This document shows positions 34,601 to 46,600 of a stretch of DNA of 64,000 nt, piece by piece. Numbering within the stretch: position 1 is the stretch's first letter; each line of letters starts with the position of its first letter. The stretch is from Symbiodinium natans (Eukaryota; Sar; Dinophyceae; Suessiales; Symbiodiniaceae): the NCBI GenBank assembly GCA_905221605.1, contig CAJNDS010002189.1:64001-128000 (forward strand), given 5' to 3'. The notes below the pieces were generated by a model. The model was not told where the DNA came from and did not search any database. It saw only the letters and a list, made by a program, of their open reading frames with translations. The translations under genes and the position numbers were made by a program.

Positions 34601-37600
34601 TTATTGTTGCTGTTTTTGGAACCTTAGACTAAACATATGTATATATATATATATATTTATATATACATATGAATTATATGTACACACGTACACACGCACC
34701 CCAAAATAAACAACAAAACTTACGCAACCCAAGTCCGAACAGTATTCTTCTTCTTCTTCTTCTTCTTATTTCTTCTTATGATTAGTACTATTCTTATTAT
34801 TCTTATGGTTGTTGGTATGGTGGGGCTGTTGTTGCAAGCTTCGGCTGCGTCGGAAGATGTGGTTCGTAGGTAATGAGGGAGTGAGGTACCCTATATCCCC
34901 CTACAGGCTTATGATAGGGTACCTCCTTCCCTCCCTCTATATCTACATATATATATATATATACATACATACCCTTTAAGGGGATTCTTTCTACCCTTTA
35001 AGGGATTATGTAGGGAGCCTCCGTCCGAGCCCACAGCAAGAAATCCCGAGGACCGGATGGGCGCCTCGACCCTCTGGTCGCTTTTGGTCGGCTTGCTGGT
35101 CTCCAGCCTCGCCTTGCTCACTTGGCGGCCCTCCGTGAGCCTTGCTCTTTGGGGGTTGTTGTTGTTTCTTTTAGGGTTTAGGGTGTTTGTTTGGGTTTAG
35201 GGTTTCGTTAGTTTTTGGCGGCCCTCCGTGAGCCTTGCTCTTGGACTCTTTGGGGGGTTGTTTTTGTTGTTTGCTGTTTGCTGGTTTGTTGCTGGTGGTT
35301 TGTTGCTTGTGGTTTGTTGCTTGTGGTATGTTGTTTGTTGTTTGTTGTTTGCTGTTTGCTGTTTGTTGTTTGCTGTTTGCTGTTTATTGTTTGTTGTTTG
35401 TTGTGTTGTTTGTTTTAGGGTTCAGTTTTGTTTTGGGTTTAGGGTTGAGGGTTTCGGTTGTTTTTCATTTTTTTTTTTTTTTGGGGGGGGGGGGGGGGTC
35501 GGGGTGGGTTTGGGTTTTTTTTAAGGGGAGGCCGGGGGCGGGGTGGGGGGGGGGGGGGGGGTTTAGGTTTTGGGGTTTGGGGGGGTTTAGGGGTTAGGGT
35601 TGAGGGCTCAGGGAGGGTTTAGGGAGTTTTACATAATTCTTTCATATACAAAAAGCACACACAAGACGTCGCCCTGAAACCTCCCCAGTCTCTATAGAAT
35701 ACTTGAGCAGCGGGGAGGCACTGGGTTCAGGGCCCTACACCCCAAAGCCTAAACCCGAAGCCCTAACCCCCTAAACCCTGAACCTTAAACCCTAAACCCT
35801 AGACCCTAAACCCTAAACTCTAAACCCTAAGCCTTAAGCCCTAAACCCTAAAGGAAAGTCTTCTTCGACAAGCTTTGCATCGCCCAACACGATGCCAAGC
35901 TCCAAGTAGAGGGAGTGGTGAACGTGGGCGCCTGTGTGACTGGTTCCTTCATATTGGGGTTTAGGGTTTAGGGTTTAGGGTGGCCGGGTTATTTTCCCTC
36001 TTGAGGGTGCAGGGGTGTCAGCTTTCTCGTGGTTCTCGCCGGGGTCGTTTGGGTGCTAAACCCTAAACCCTAAACCCTAAACCCTAAACCCTAAACCCTA
36101 AACCCTAAACCCTAAACCCTAAACCCTAAACCCTAAACCCTAAACCCTAAACCCTAAGCCTAAACCCGAAACCCGAAACCCGAAACCCGAAACCCGAAAC
36201 CCGAAACCCGAAACCCGAAACCCGAAACCCGAAACCCTAAACCCTAAACCCTAAACCCTAAACCCTAAACCCTAAACCCTAAACCCTAAACCCTAAACCC
36301 TAAACCCTAAACCCACCTCAGGTGAAGAACTCCGAGTCCATGCTCCTTTGCTGGGATTCCACTTTCTTCGGTCGCCACCTGGTTGCGGTAGGGCCCGTTT
36401 AGGGTTTAGGGTTTAGGGTTTAGGGTTTAGGGGGTTGGAGATGTCGGGCCCGGACCTACTTACTTCTCCAACAGCTGAACTTTAATTCTTTTGGGTTTCC
36501 TTATTTAGTAGGAATTATAAAGTTAAGCTTTTTTTTACCCCTTGGTTATTGGAGAAGTAAGCCTGAGTTTCTGCGTGTTTTGGGTTCTTTTGTTGTGATC
36601 TATCTCTTCCCACGCAACCAGTGCCCACAAGATTTTGCATCCTTAGCCATACGCTCAACCTTCGGAGAAGGCTAAACCCTAAACCCTGAACCCTGAACCC
36701 TAATCCCTAAGCCCTAGACCCTAGACCCTAAACCCTGAACAGAAGGCTTGTGGTGCGTGGTGGAAGTGGCCGCCTTCTTGAAAACCCATCACGACCCAGC
36801 GGCGCTGAGAATTCGGCCCACGACCTGGGGGCCCACCAGCATCGTCTTGCTCCTTTTTTGCGGACAAAAAATAGGGGTCGGAGTAACTACTAATGGTATT
36901 CCCTTATGGTCCCTTTCGAAGTGTACTGTAATGCCCCCCAAGACTCTATTCTAATCATTAAGGGGCCTATATTTCGTGGCAGTTGTTTTGGGGGGTAGTT
37001 TCGGGGTAAGCAGCTTCAAAAATGGGCGAGACCCTAAACCCTAAATCCCTGAACCCTAAATCCTGAGCCCTAAACCCTAAACCCTAAACCCTAAACTGTT
37101 CAAAAGAGAGGTTCCTGACTTTCTGGGCCTGGACCGGAATGAGCCAGATCACGGGGTACCTCGGCATGCCCAAACCTCTGACCCACGGCTCCTTTAGGCG
37201 GGTTTAGGGTTCAGGGCTTAGGGTTAGGGTTTAGGGTTTAGGGTTTAGGGACGCAAAAATGCGGGGCTTGGGGTATCCCCCCGATAGCAGCCCTGCCAAG
37301 AAGTTTCAGCTCTCGGAATTTCGAAGCTTTTAATCTTCATACATTCTTCTACAGACAAAAGCCAGGGGACGTCGCCATGCCACGCCCATGGTGGCAACTT
37401 CGTGCTGAACAATGGGGGGGCAAAGGGGTCAGAAGGGCCAAAATGGATCAATTTCCCAAATTCGTGCTGAACAATGGGGGGGTGAAAGGGGTCAGACATG
37501 CCAAAATGGATCAAATTCCCAAATTTGTGCTGAACCATGGGTGGTAAAAAGGGAAATTGATCAAAATCCAAATTCGTGTTTAACATTTAGGTTTATATGG

Positions 37601-40600
37601 TAGAGAGGTTTAGGCTTTAAGGTTGAGGGTTTAGGGTGGTTCTTCATCATGGTCCCTTTTTGGGGTGCCCGAGATAGGCTCTGCAATCAGAAACGGGGGC
37701 TTATATTCTACAGAACTGTCTTGAACCATCTCAAGGCCTAATATAGGGGTCGGACTAGTTACCAATAGTATTCCCCTAGGGTCCCTTTATAAACATACTA
37801 TATGAACCCCCCAAAACCTTATTAATTATTCAGGCCCTAAACCCTAAACACCTTTTTAGGGTTATCACCCAGACATCATTGTGATGTCTAGGTCTGTGAT
37901 CATCGGGGACATTGAGTGGGAGCCATTTTCCCTGGCGCTGGTGTTCAGCGCGGCCAACGCGGGGAGTTTCTGAAAGTGATCAAACGAGGTTTAGGGTTTA
38001 GGCTTTAGGGTTTGGGGTGAGTTCTTTGTAGGGCATTCCTGAGGTAGTGTGGCACCTTCTATTCCCCTACATGACCCCTTGTGGGATGAGACAGCGGGTT
38101 TTTTGGTAGGGCTGGTGAGGCATCACATTCCCCGAATTCCTCCACGAAGATTTTGGGGCTTAGGATGAGGGCGCACCCTGAACCTGGAGGGCCTTTTCTG
38201 TTGGCCTTTGCGAGGCCGTGAACCACATGTTGTCCATGTCCTTCATTGCCCACTTCTGGCGTAGCCACCTTCGGGATCTCGACATGGCTTGCACGCAGCT
38301 CTCGGACTTCTCCTTCAAGCGGGACGTTTCCTGCCACTGCTGCGCCATTGGCCACATCCACCCGGTGACCGGCCGCCCTATGGCCTGTGACCACGAAACC
38401 ATTCGCGAGTGCCTTTGCATCTGGTTCGGTTCCGTCGAGGAATTTGATGTGATCATGCGGGACAGGATGGCGGGCGTGTTCCAGAAGAGTTTCTGCAGGC
38501 ACCCTCTGCCGTACCATTGGATCGTGGGAGCTACTACTCCCACACTTTGGGTTGCCATGTGCAACGTGTTCCAGTCCATGGCTGTTGGGACATTCCCGTT
38601 CTTGCTCCTTTTCGCCAACCTTGCCTATTGGTTGGCTGTATTTCCTGTCCTCCTTCATCTCGAGCAACTTGCCAAGAATTAGGGTTTAGGGATTGATCTA
38701 GTAGTCGCACTCTGTTTTGCCATTGCCGGGCAGCTTGTAGGACATAGAAAAGGGGGCTTATCAGATCCCAAGGGGTGCGGGTGGGTAGCTCGGAGAGGCC
38801 TTGCAACTGGAAAACTCCGAGCCTTCGACAGAAACGCTGCATCATGAGCTCGAGATAAGGCCAGCACCCCCCTAAGGCTCCATGTACCCATATAGTAGAT
38901 ACCTAGGCCTTAAAGGGGTTCCTATAAGGGTACCTTAAGGCCTAGGTATTCTACTATAAGGGTACATGGAGCCTTTGGGCCCACCAAGGTTGAAGCTTGC
39001 ACACCTGCTGCGCAGACGCCGCCGATTTTTCTGGCAGGAGATCGTGGTCAATATTGTCGCTTGGCTGCATGGGCTTCGCTGAGTGCACCAGACCATGAAG
39101 GCCGCCGATCGTGCCGGGCGGCAGAGGGTTTAGGGTTTTAGGGTTTAGGGTTTAGGGTTTCGGGTTTAGGGTTTAGGGGAGGGTTCTCTAAAGGTTGGTA
39201 CCGATGCGTTTCCTGCGGATGGAGCTCAGGCAGCGGGGTGTTGGACAGTTATTGAAAGGTTGTGAGAAAAGCTTTGAGGGGGTTTATTGTGTGAAGTGAG
39301 GGTTTAGGGTTTAGGGTTTAGGGTCTAGGGTTTAGGGTTGAGGGTTGAAGTGAGGATTGGTTGCCGTTTGTGTGCGAGTGTGTTCCTGATTATGTCACGA
39401 AGGCTTGTTGTAATACGATGTATGGCAAAGCTAAATAGATAACATGATGACTCGACAGCTTCCACTGGTTCATCTCCACATCTTAATAGAATATAGAAGA
39501 TCTAAACAGCTTTGTTCAAGAGGCGTATCATGACAAACACGCGGCAGAGGCTAGTCGGGGCTTTAGGTTTCTTCAGGTGCCAGGGTTGCGCCTCACAGAA
39601 CAGCCAAGGCCCTGGCGTTTGCCGGAAGCATTGGCTTCGCAATTTATCTCATCATCGAAGCCGCTGGCATCGTCATGCTCGGAGATCCCATGAAGGGAGC
39701 AGCAGCTACCTCGCTCCTTTGGGCAGTGGTCGCTGTCTACGTCTGGTGTACATAGCTTGTCACGGAGTGTGCACGGTGGCACTGGGCACAGCTCCGCATT
39801 TGAACCGTGAGAGTGTAGAGTCGAACGCGCTGACTCCACAAGCGGATTCCATGAGTCGAAGACATCGTGTGGGAACTTCGTACGGCCTCGCTGCAGTGTG
39901 GAGCGCATCAGAAAGGAACAAGAAAACTGAAGGCACAGATCCAGGAAAGTCAGCCCCTCACAGAGCAAAGTGACACCTCGACACTGAACCCTAAACCCTC
40001 AAGCCCCTAACAACCCTAACAACCCTAATAACCCTAGCAACCCTAACAACCCTAACAACCCTAACAACCCTAGCAACCCTAGCAACCATAACAACCCTAA
40101 CAACCCTAGCAACCCTAACAACCCTAGCAACCCTAACAATCCTAACAACCCTAACAACCCTAACAACCCTAACAACCCTAACAACCCTAACAACCCCAAA
40201 CCCTAAACCCCAAACCCTAAACCCTAAACCAAAAGACCAGCCGCTGCATTCCGAGAGGCATGTCAACCAGATCGAGATGGCAGTCTGGGCTTCAGCGTAG
40301 GGGTTTTGTGGGTGTCTTTTTGTCATAGGGTTTAGGGTTTAGGATTTAGGTTTAGGGTTTAGGGTTCAGGGTTTAGGGTTTAGGATTTAGGGTTTCGGAC
40401 AAAGGGTTGTTACCACAAGGGATTTGGGGTTTGGGGGGGTGGGAGGGGGGGAGGGGAGGGGGGGGGGCAGCCGAGGTCGATCCTAGAGGCCGGCGTAGTG
40501 CGGGACTCCTAAATTCTCTGGGGTTTAGGGTTTAGGGCTTAGGGATTAGGGCTTAGGGTTTAGGGATTAGGGTTTAGGGTTTGGGTTTAGGGTTTAGGGC

Positions 40601-43600
40601 ATACCTCTGAAAGAAATTCAGGGGTATGGCAATATCCTTGCTTCTGTTCTCCGTTTATACGTTAAGGGGTATGGGTCTGGGGTATGCTGAATTCTTCTTA
40701 GATACGTGGAAAGAAAGGTGACCACGAGACCTCTCTTGGAATACCGTTTCCTGGTCAGTGCGGAGTAAGAATCAGCTCGGGTGGCCTAACCCTTACGACC
40801 CTAAGATCCAAACTCCAAACCCTAAACCCTAAACCCTAAACCCTAAACCCTAAACCCTAAACCCTAAACCCTAAACCCTAAACCCTAAACCCTAAACCCT
40901 AAACCCTAAACGCTAAACCCACCCCAAGGTGGCGTCCTTGACTCAACGCATGGACCAAGAGATCACGGCGTCCGCTCCTGATTCTGCTGCGAGCTGGTTG
41001 GGGCTCTGGGCTGTAGGGTTTATGTTTAGGGTTTTCGGGTCTAAGGTTTGGGGCTTAGGGTTTTGGGTCTCTTTTGTACTCTAACGTACAGAGACGCATT
41101 TTGAAGCCTCAAGAATGTATTGTGGTACTATGGCATACTGTAACATACTGTAGCATGCTACGGCATGCACCAGAGCAAACTACAATGTGCCATTTTACTC
41201 TATAAACTGAGAATGCTGCTATAGTGCACCATTTTATAACATATAAAACACGCCTAAACCCTAAGCCCCAAACCCCAACAATATGCTATAGTACAAATCC
41301 CAAACCCACTATAGTGTCTGTGGTTCCAGACTGTCAGGGCTGCTCCCAAGCGGCGCCGAGTATATGATCGTTTCTGGGAGTGTTTCATAGCATATTAGCA
41401 ACCTTGCGAGTTCTTAGTGGGAAGTTTGGGGGTTAGGTGTCTTATGTATTTCCTTTCTTAGAGATTCACGGAGATTGTGTAGGGAACCAAAAACCCATCC
41501 TACGAAGAATCGCCGAGATGAGCTTGTCAGTGCCGAGGATGCAAGAGGGTATGCTGCAAATTCAGCAGCAGCTGCGCGCCGAAACGTCGTCGCGGGTGTC
41601 GGGCTGAGTCATCGTTCACGGCCTGAGGTGGAGGGCAGAGGGGGGGGGGGGGGGCTCGGGGCCGAATCCTACATAAGTTGTCGCAATTGATGGCCCCCTT
41701 GTGGATATCAGGGTCCAGGGACGGTCATCCTAGGAACCATGTCATCCTAAGCCCCCGGAGCACGGTTCCTACAACCCGGCACGCGACACCGTAGCGCCCC
41801 ACCGAAGCCCTGAGCCGAAGACGTGAAGGACGTCACCGTGGGCGTAGTGTAGTGTGGTAGATTCGCGTAGACTACGGCAGCATCACGGCTTAGAGTATGG
41901 TCTAGTATAGTCCCCTTTCGGGCATTATAGGTCAAGTCCCCTTTCGGGCATTATAGATCAAAGTGTAAGAAAGTTTGTGAAAGAGTATGGAAGTATGCTC
42001 TAGTCTGTCATAGTACCTTCGTAGACTATCACATGGTACATGTAGGGTAGTGGATTATAGTATATTCTAGCATATAATCGTACATCAGCGTATATCATGG
42101 TGGAATCCCTGCTCTTGTTTGGGCTTCGTTCTTATCCCTGGCACAAGAGCAACGCACCAGTCTTCGGCGTGCGTCCTTAGTTGCAGCACCGTCCCTCTGA
42201 GGGACACACCCCCAACCTTTGTCATAGTTGGGTACCATTTTACATTCTTAAGGGTACTTAAACCTAGTAGGGAATACAAATTAAAAAATTAAGGGTACTT
42301 AAACCGAACAGCGAATATAGGTTTAAGTTTTTTAATATTTTCCCAACCATGAACTAGTTAAGTCGTCACTCGCCGGGTCGCTTGGTGGCCCCACGCCGTG
42401 CTCCTGATAGACGTGGACTCCCCTAGCTGATACCAGCTTTGAACCCTAAACCCTAAACCCTAAACCCTAAACCCTAAACCCTAAACCCTAAACCCTAAAC
42501 CCCTAAAACCCTAAAACCCTAAAACCCTAAAACCCTAAAACCCTAACACCCTAAACCCTAAACCCTAAACCCTAAACCCTAAACCCTAACCCTAAACCCT
42601 AAACCCTAAACCCTAAACCCTAAACCCTAAACCCTAAACCCTAAACCCTAAACCCTAAACCCTAAACCTTAAACCCTAAACCCTAAACCCTAAACCCTAA
42701 ACCCTAAACCCTAAACCCTAAACCCTAACCCTAAACCCGAAACCCTAAACCCTAAACCAGAGAGGAGGACAGCTGCAACCACCTCCTGAACCGCTTGGAC
42801 GGCGATGTCCGAGCGCGCGCCGAGGAGTGGAGAGTCGTGAAGTGTGGCCAATGGGAACCTTTGGCTTTGAACTCTTAGGGTTTAGGGTTAAAGTTTAGGG
42901 TTCAGGGTTTAGGGGAACTTAGGACCCTTAACACGGACAAAGAAGGGCTTTGATCAGATTTGAAGTATGGCAGAGCTCAGGGTTTTACGGATTTTTTTCA
43001 GACAAAGGGTCGTTGAGGGCTGAGAGTTTTCCTCGCACAGCTTCTTGAGCATCCTCCGGCTTTAAATTAGGTTTCCCTTTTGCACCACGGCACCTAAAGG
43101 CACCGCCCAAGGATGGTCTTGAGGGGCCAGGGGTTTAGGGTTTAGGGTTTAGGGTTTAAGGTTTAGGGTTTAGGGTTTAGGGTTTAGGGGGTCAGGGTGT
43201 GGGGCTTGGAGAGTTTGTAAGGTCTGTGGGGATTTCGGGTTTACCAGGCTTAACCTTGGTTTATCGGGCTTTTCGGGCTTAGGGTCTACAGGATTCAGAA
43301 GCTTGGGTTCAAGCCCGGGTTTTGAAACCTGACCCTAAATCCTAAACCCTAAGCCCTACACCCTAAACCCCAAACCCGAAACCCTAAACCCTAAACCCTC
43401 ACCAAGTGCTGGTCGGGATTCAACCAGGTCAGCTGAGCCCTTGGTTGTGAAATCTTTGAACTGTTCAACTACGCAAGATGAAACCTTGAACCTTCTTCCC
43501 CCACCCCGCTCCAAACAAAACTGAGAAGGCCAGTGGCACCGAGATCTCGCTGAAGGAGCTCAGGGCAAGGATGGAGCACCTTCAGCAGGCTGTTTGGTGC

Positions 43601-46600
43601 CGTTTTGCGGTTCCACCTTTTTGAAGTTTCGCTCTCATATTCCATTCTATTCTGTTCTATTCTACTCTTTTCTATTCTACCGCACTTCTATTTCTATTCT
43701 AGTCTATTCTGTTCGATTCTATTCTATTCTACTATATTTATATTTACATATAAAAAAATGCGGAGCATGAAGTAGGCAACATTTGAGGCGCCGGAGAACC
43801 CAGATTCCCAAATCACCCAGCAGCTGCTGGCCTTTGACTCCCAGAAGCAGAAGGCAATTGCAGGCACTCCTCGGTAGCTGAGCGGTGGCCTTCTGCCCTT
43901 TTTGGGTTATGGCTTCCCTTGTAAAAAGACCCCCCCCAAAAAAAAACAAAAAAAACAGTACCCTTATTAAAAGAAGCTTGCTGGGCCACCAAGACTGTCT
44001 TGAGCAATCAAGAGGAGGCCTACGCCAGGGACAGGGACAGGCTTCGAAAAGCTGCAAGCAGAAGACGCAGGGAAGAGAATAGAGTAGAACAGAATAGACA
44101 AGAATAGAAATAGAAAAGAATAGAAATATAAATAGAAAAGGAAAAGAAATGGAAAAGAATAAAAATGGAAAAGAATAGAACAGAATAGAGTAGAAGAGAC
44201 TAATATAAGCCAAAGCATGCCCGCGATGCTTCGCAAAGCCGGTCGCCGAGAACTCAATGTGTCCTTGGAAGTTAATGTGTCTCTACTCCTATTATGTTGT
44301 ACTATGGTTCATTATACTGTAGTATATTCGATTGTCTTGCAGTACGTAAAGCATGCTATATTATTGTATACGACAGTAATATAGTTATCTGGGGTGGATT
44401 TAGAATGAATTATAAACTTTCTATGGGTCCTAATCCCTATATGCCCTTAGTGGCCCATAGAAATTTACATTTTTACAGGGCCCCCAAATCCCCCCCCCCC
44501 CCCCCCCCCCCCCAGTTATGTTGTATTATGTTTTATGATGCGGTAGTATATTAGATTGTCTTATAGCATGCTAGATTATTGTATACGAGAAGATATTTAT
44601 ACCATATCACTATTGCAAAAGCGGCCTCCCTTCACAATCCTGCGGCACCCGCAGAGCTGCAGGATGGGAGTTTAGATCGGAGGGCGCACTTTTTTTGCGA
44701 GTTTGCTTTGGTCATTTGTGTTTCTTTAAGGTTGGGAGGTAGGAGTAGGACAACCCCTGTTTTCTCTATTGTAAGGAGGGAAGTCTAGATTTGCCTCCAT
44801 TATCGGAAGGGGAAAACCTATTTTTTTCTTTCTTTTTCGCTCTTTTAGGATGAGAGCCTCTAGTTTCTCTTTGTTTTCACAGAGAACCCTTACGTTCTCG
44901 AAGAGAGAAGGGCCTGGGGCTGGGGATCATCGAGGAAGAAGAGGACGGAAAGAAAGGAAGCAGGAAAGAGAGTTGAGTCAACCCTCTTCTGGCTCTCTTA
45001 AGCAGGGACCTTATTGAGGGTCTATAGCCCCAAGAGCCCGGTAATTTCCTACTAATGTTTCAGGTGTGCGACACCCGAGACCGGGTTACCACGCAGAAGC
45101 TGTCGGAGCTGCTGTCCGCGATCGAGAGCGAGGCCTCGCGGCTTAGGGTTTCGGGTTGAGGGTTTGGGGTTTCGGGTTTAGGGTGTAGGGCTTAGGGTTT
45201 AGGGCTTAGGTTTCGGGTTTAAGCTTTTGGGATTTCTTGCCAACATTCCCTGCCTTTCCCAAGCTCCCACAAACAAGCCCGTAGTTTTCGGAATGAGCTC
45301 CCAGGATGTGTCGGCTCAGGGTAATCCGTATGCACTTCGATTGTGTGGTTTAGGGTTTCGGGTTTAGGGTTTTGAAGGGTTTGGGGATTATCAGAGGTTG
45401 CATCCAGGCATGAAGGAAAGTCGGACCGTTTGAAGGGAACGACCCAGAGTCACACCTCGCAGACTTTGCCGCACCTCTCTGGCAGAAGGACCGCTTTGGT
45501 GAACTCGTTTCTCCTGGACCTGCAAGATTTTGCAATGCATGCGTTGCTCTTTCGAGACATGTTCGAAGAAACCACACATCGCAGACATAGCTTCTTCTTC
45601 GCGAAACAGAATACCAGTGGGGGCATTTGAAGTCAAACTCTCCGCCCCAACACACGAACACATGGCGGCCTGGGTCAGGGAGTAGGCCTTCAAGGGCTGT
45701 CCGTTTGGGTTTATACCCTTTTCCGCCTATTCTTTCGAGGCCAAGGAGAGGGCTGTGGCGGACGATGAAGTTTTGCGCAAGCAGGGCGCAACCAAGGAGG
45801 CTGTGCTGTGCACTCGCCGGGTTCACAAAACGTTTTGAATCCTTGCACCCTGTGCCCCGCAGTATACCGAATAAACCCGTCCAGTGAAACTCACAAGATC
45901 TTGTGTCCTCCGCAAGACGGCAAAAGGGGCTGGGCGTGATCTCTAGCGTGCAGAGGGGGCAAGAATTCAGCACCCTTGGAAGCAGGGTTTAGGGTTTAGG
46001 GTTTAGGGTTTGTGTCGATCAGTGCTGGCAGTCCTCCTACTTGCAGGCTGCCAATCTTAAGGTTGATAGGTTGAGGGGGTCGTGACATTTGGAAGTAGGG
46101 TGACCTAAACCCGAAACCCTAAACCCTAAACGCTAGACCCTAAACCCTAAACCCCAAACCGTAAACTGTAAACCCTAAACCCTAAAAACCCTAAACCCTC
46201 TAAGCCGTAAACCCTAAACCCTAAACCCTAAACCTAAACCCTAAACCCTAAACCCAGAGGCTCCAGTATCCCGTTATGTAGGAAATAGCCGCTTAAATTG
46301 CGCAAGGGATGTAGGCTAAACATGGATATCACCCCTACACTTGAAGGTTCCCTGAACCCTAAGTCCTAAACCTAATAAATCCTAAATCCTAAACCCAAAA
46401 CCCAAAACCCTAAACCCTGAACCCTAAACCCTAAAAACCCTAAACCCTAAACCCTACAGGGGCTTCACGCCTGCCAGGCACTCCCGGCATTGATCGCAGC
46501 GGAAAGGCGCCTGACCGATGCAGCCTTGGCCAAGTTGGAGGACTTCCTGCCTTTAAGCTTTTTTCGGGGTTTAGGGTTAGGGTTCAGGGGGTTTAGGTTT

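Noticed and set aside
34354-34632. Leu/Phe-rich 92-codon open frame as a membrane protein
   Set aside because: It lies in an intron on a TTCTTATTATTG-type low-complexity tract beside AT and TTC microsatellites; likely repeat-driven.
35215-35597. Cys/Leu/Val-rich open frames
   Set aside because: Translation of the TTTGTTG/TTTGCTG array followed by poly-T and poly-G.
38059-38667. 202-codon minus-strand open frame
   Set aside because: Antisense to the large TIR-gene exon, whose plus-strand frame joins its neighbours in phase.
39983-40200. CRISPR-like array
   Set aside because: Uninterrupted tandem nonamers with no spacers; the genome is eukaryotic.
39991-40326. Minus-strand Val/Arg or Gly/Leu repeat open frames
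   Set aside because: Translation of the AACAACCCT array.
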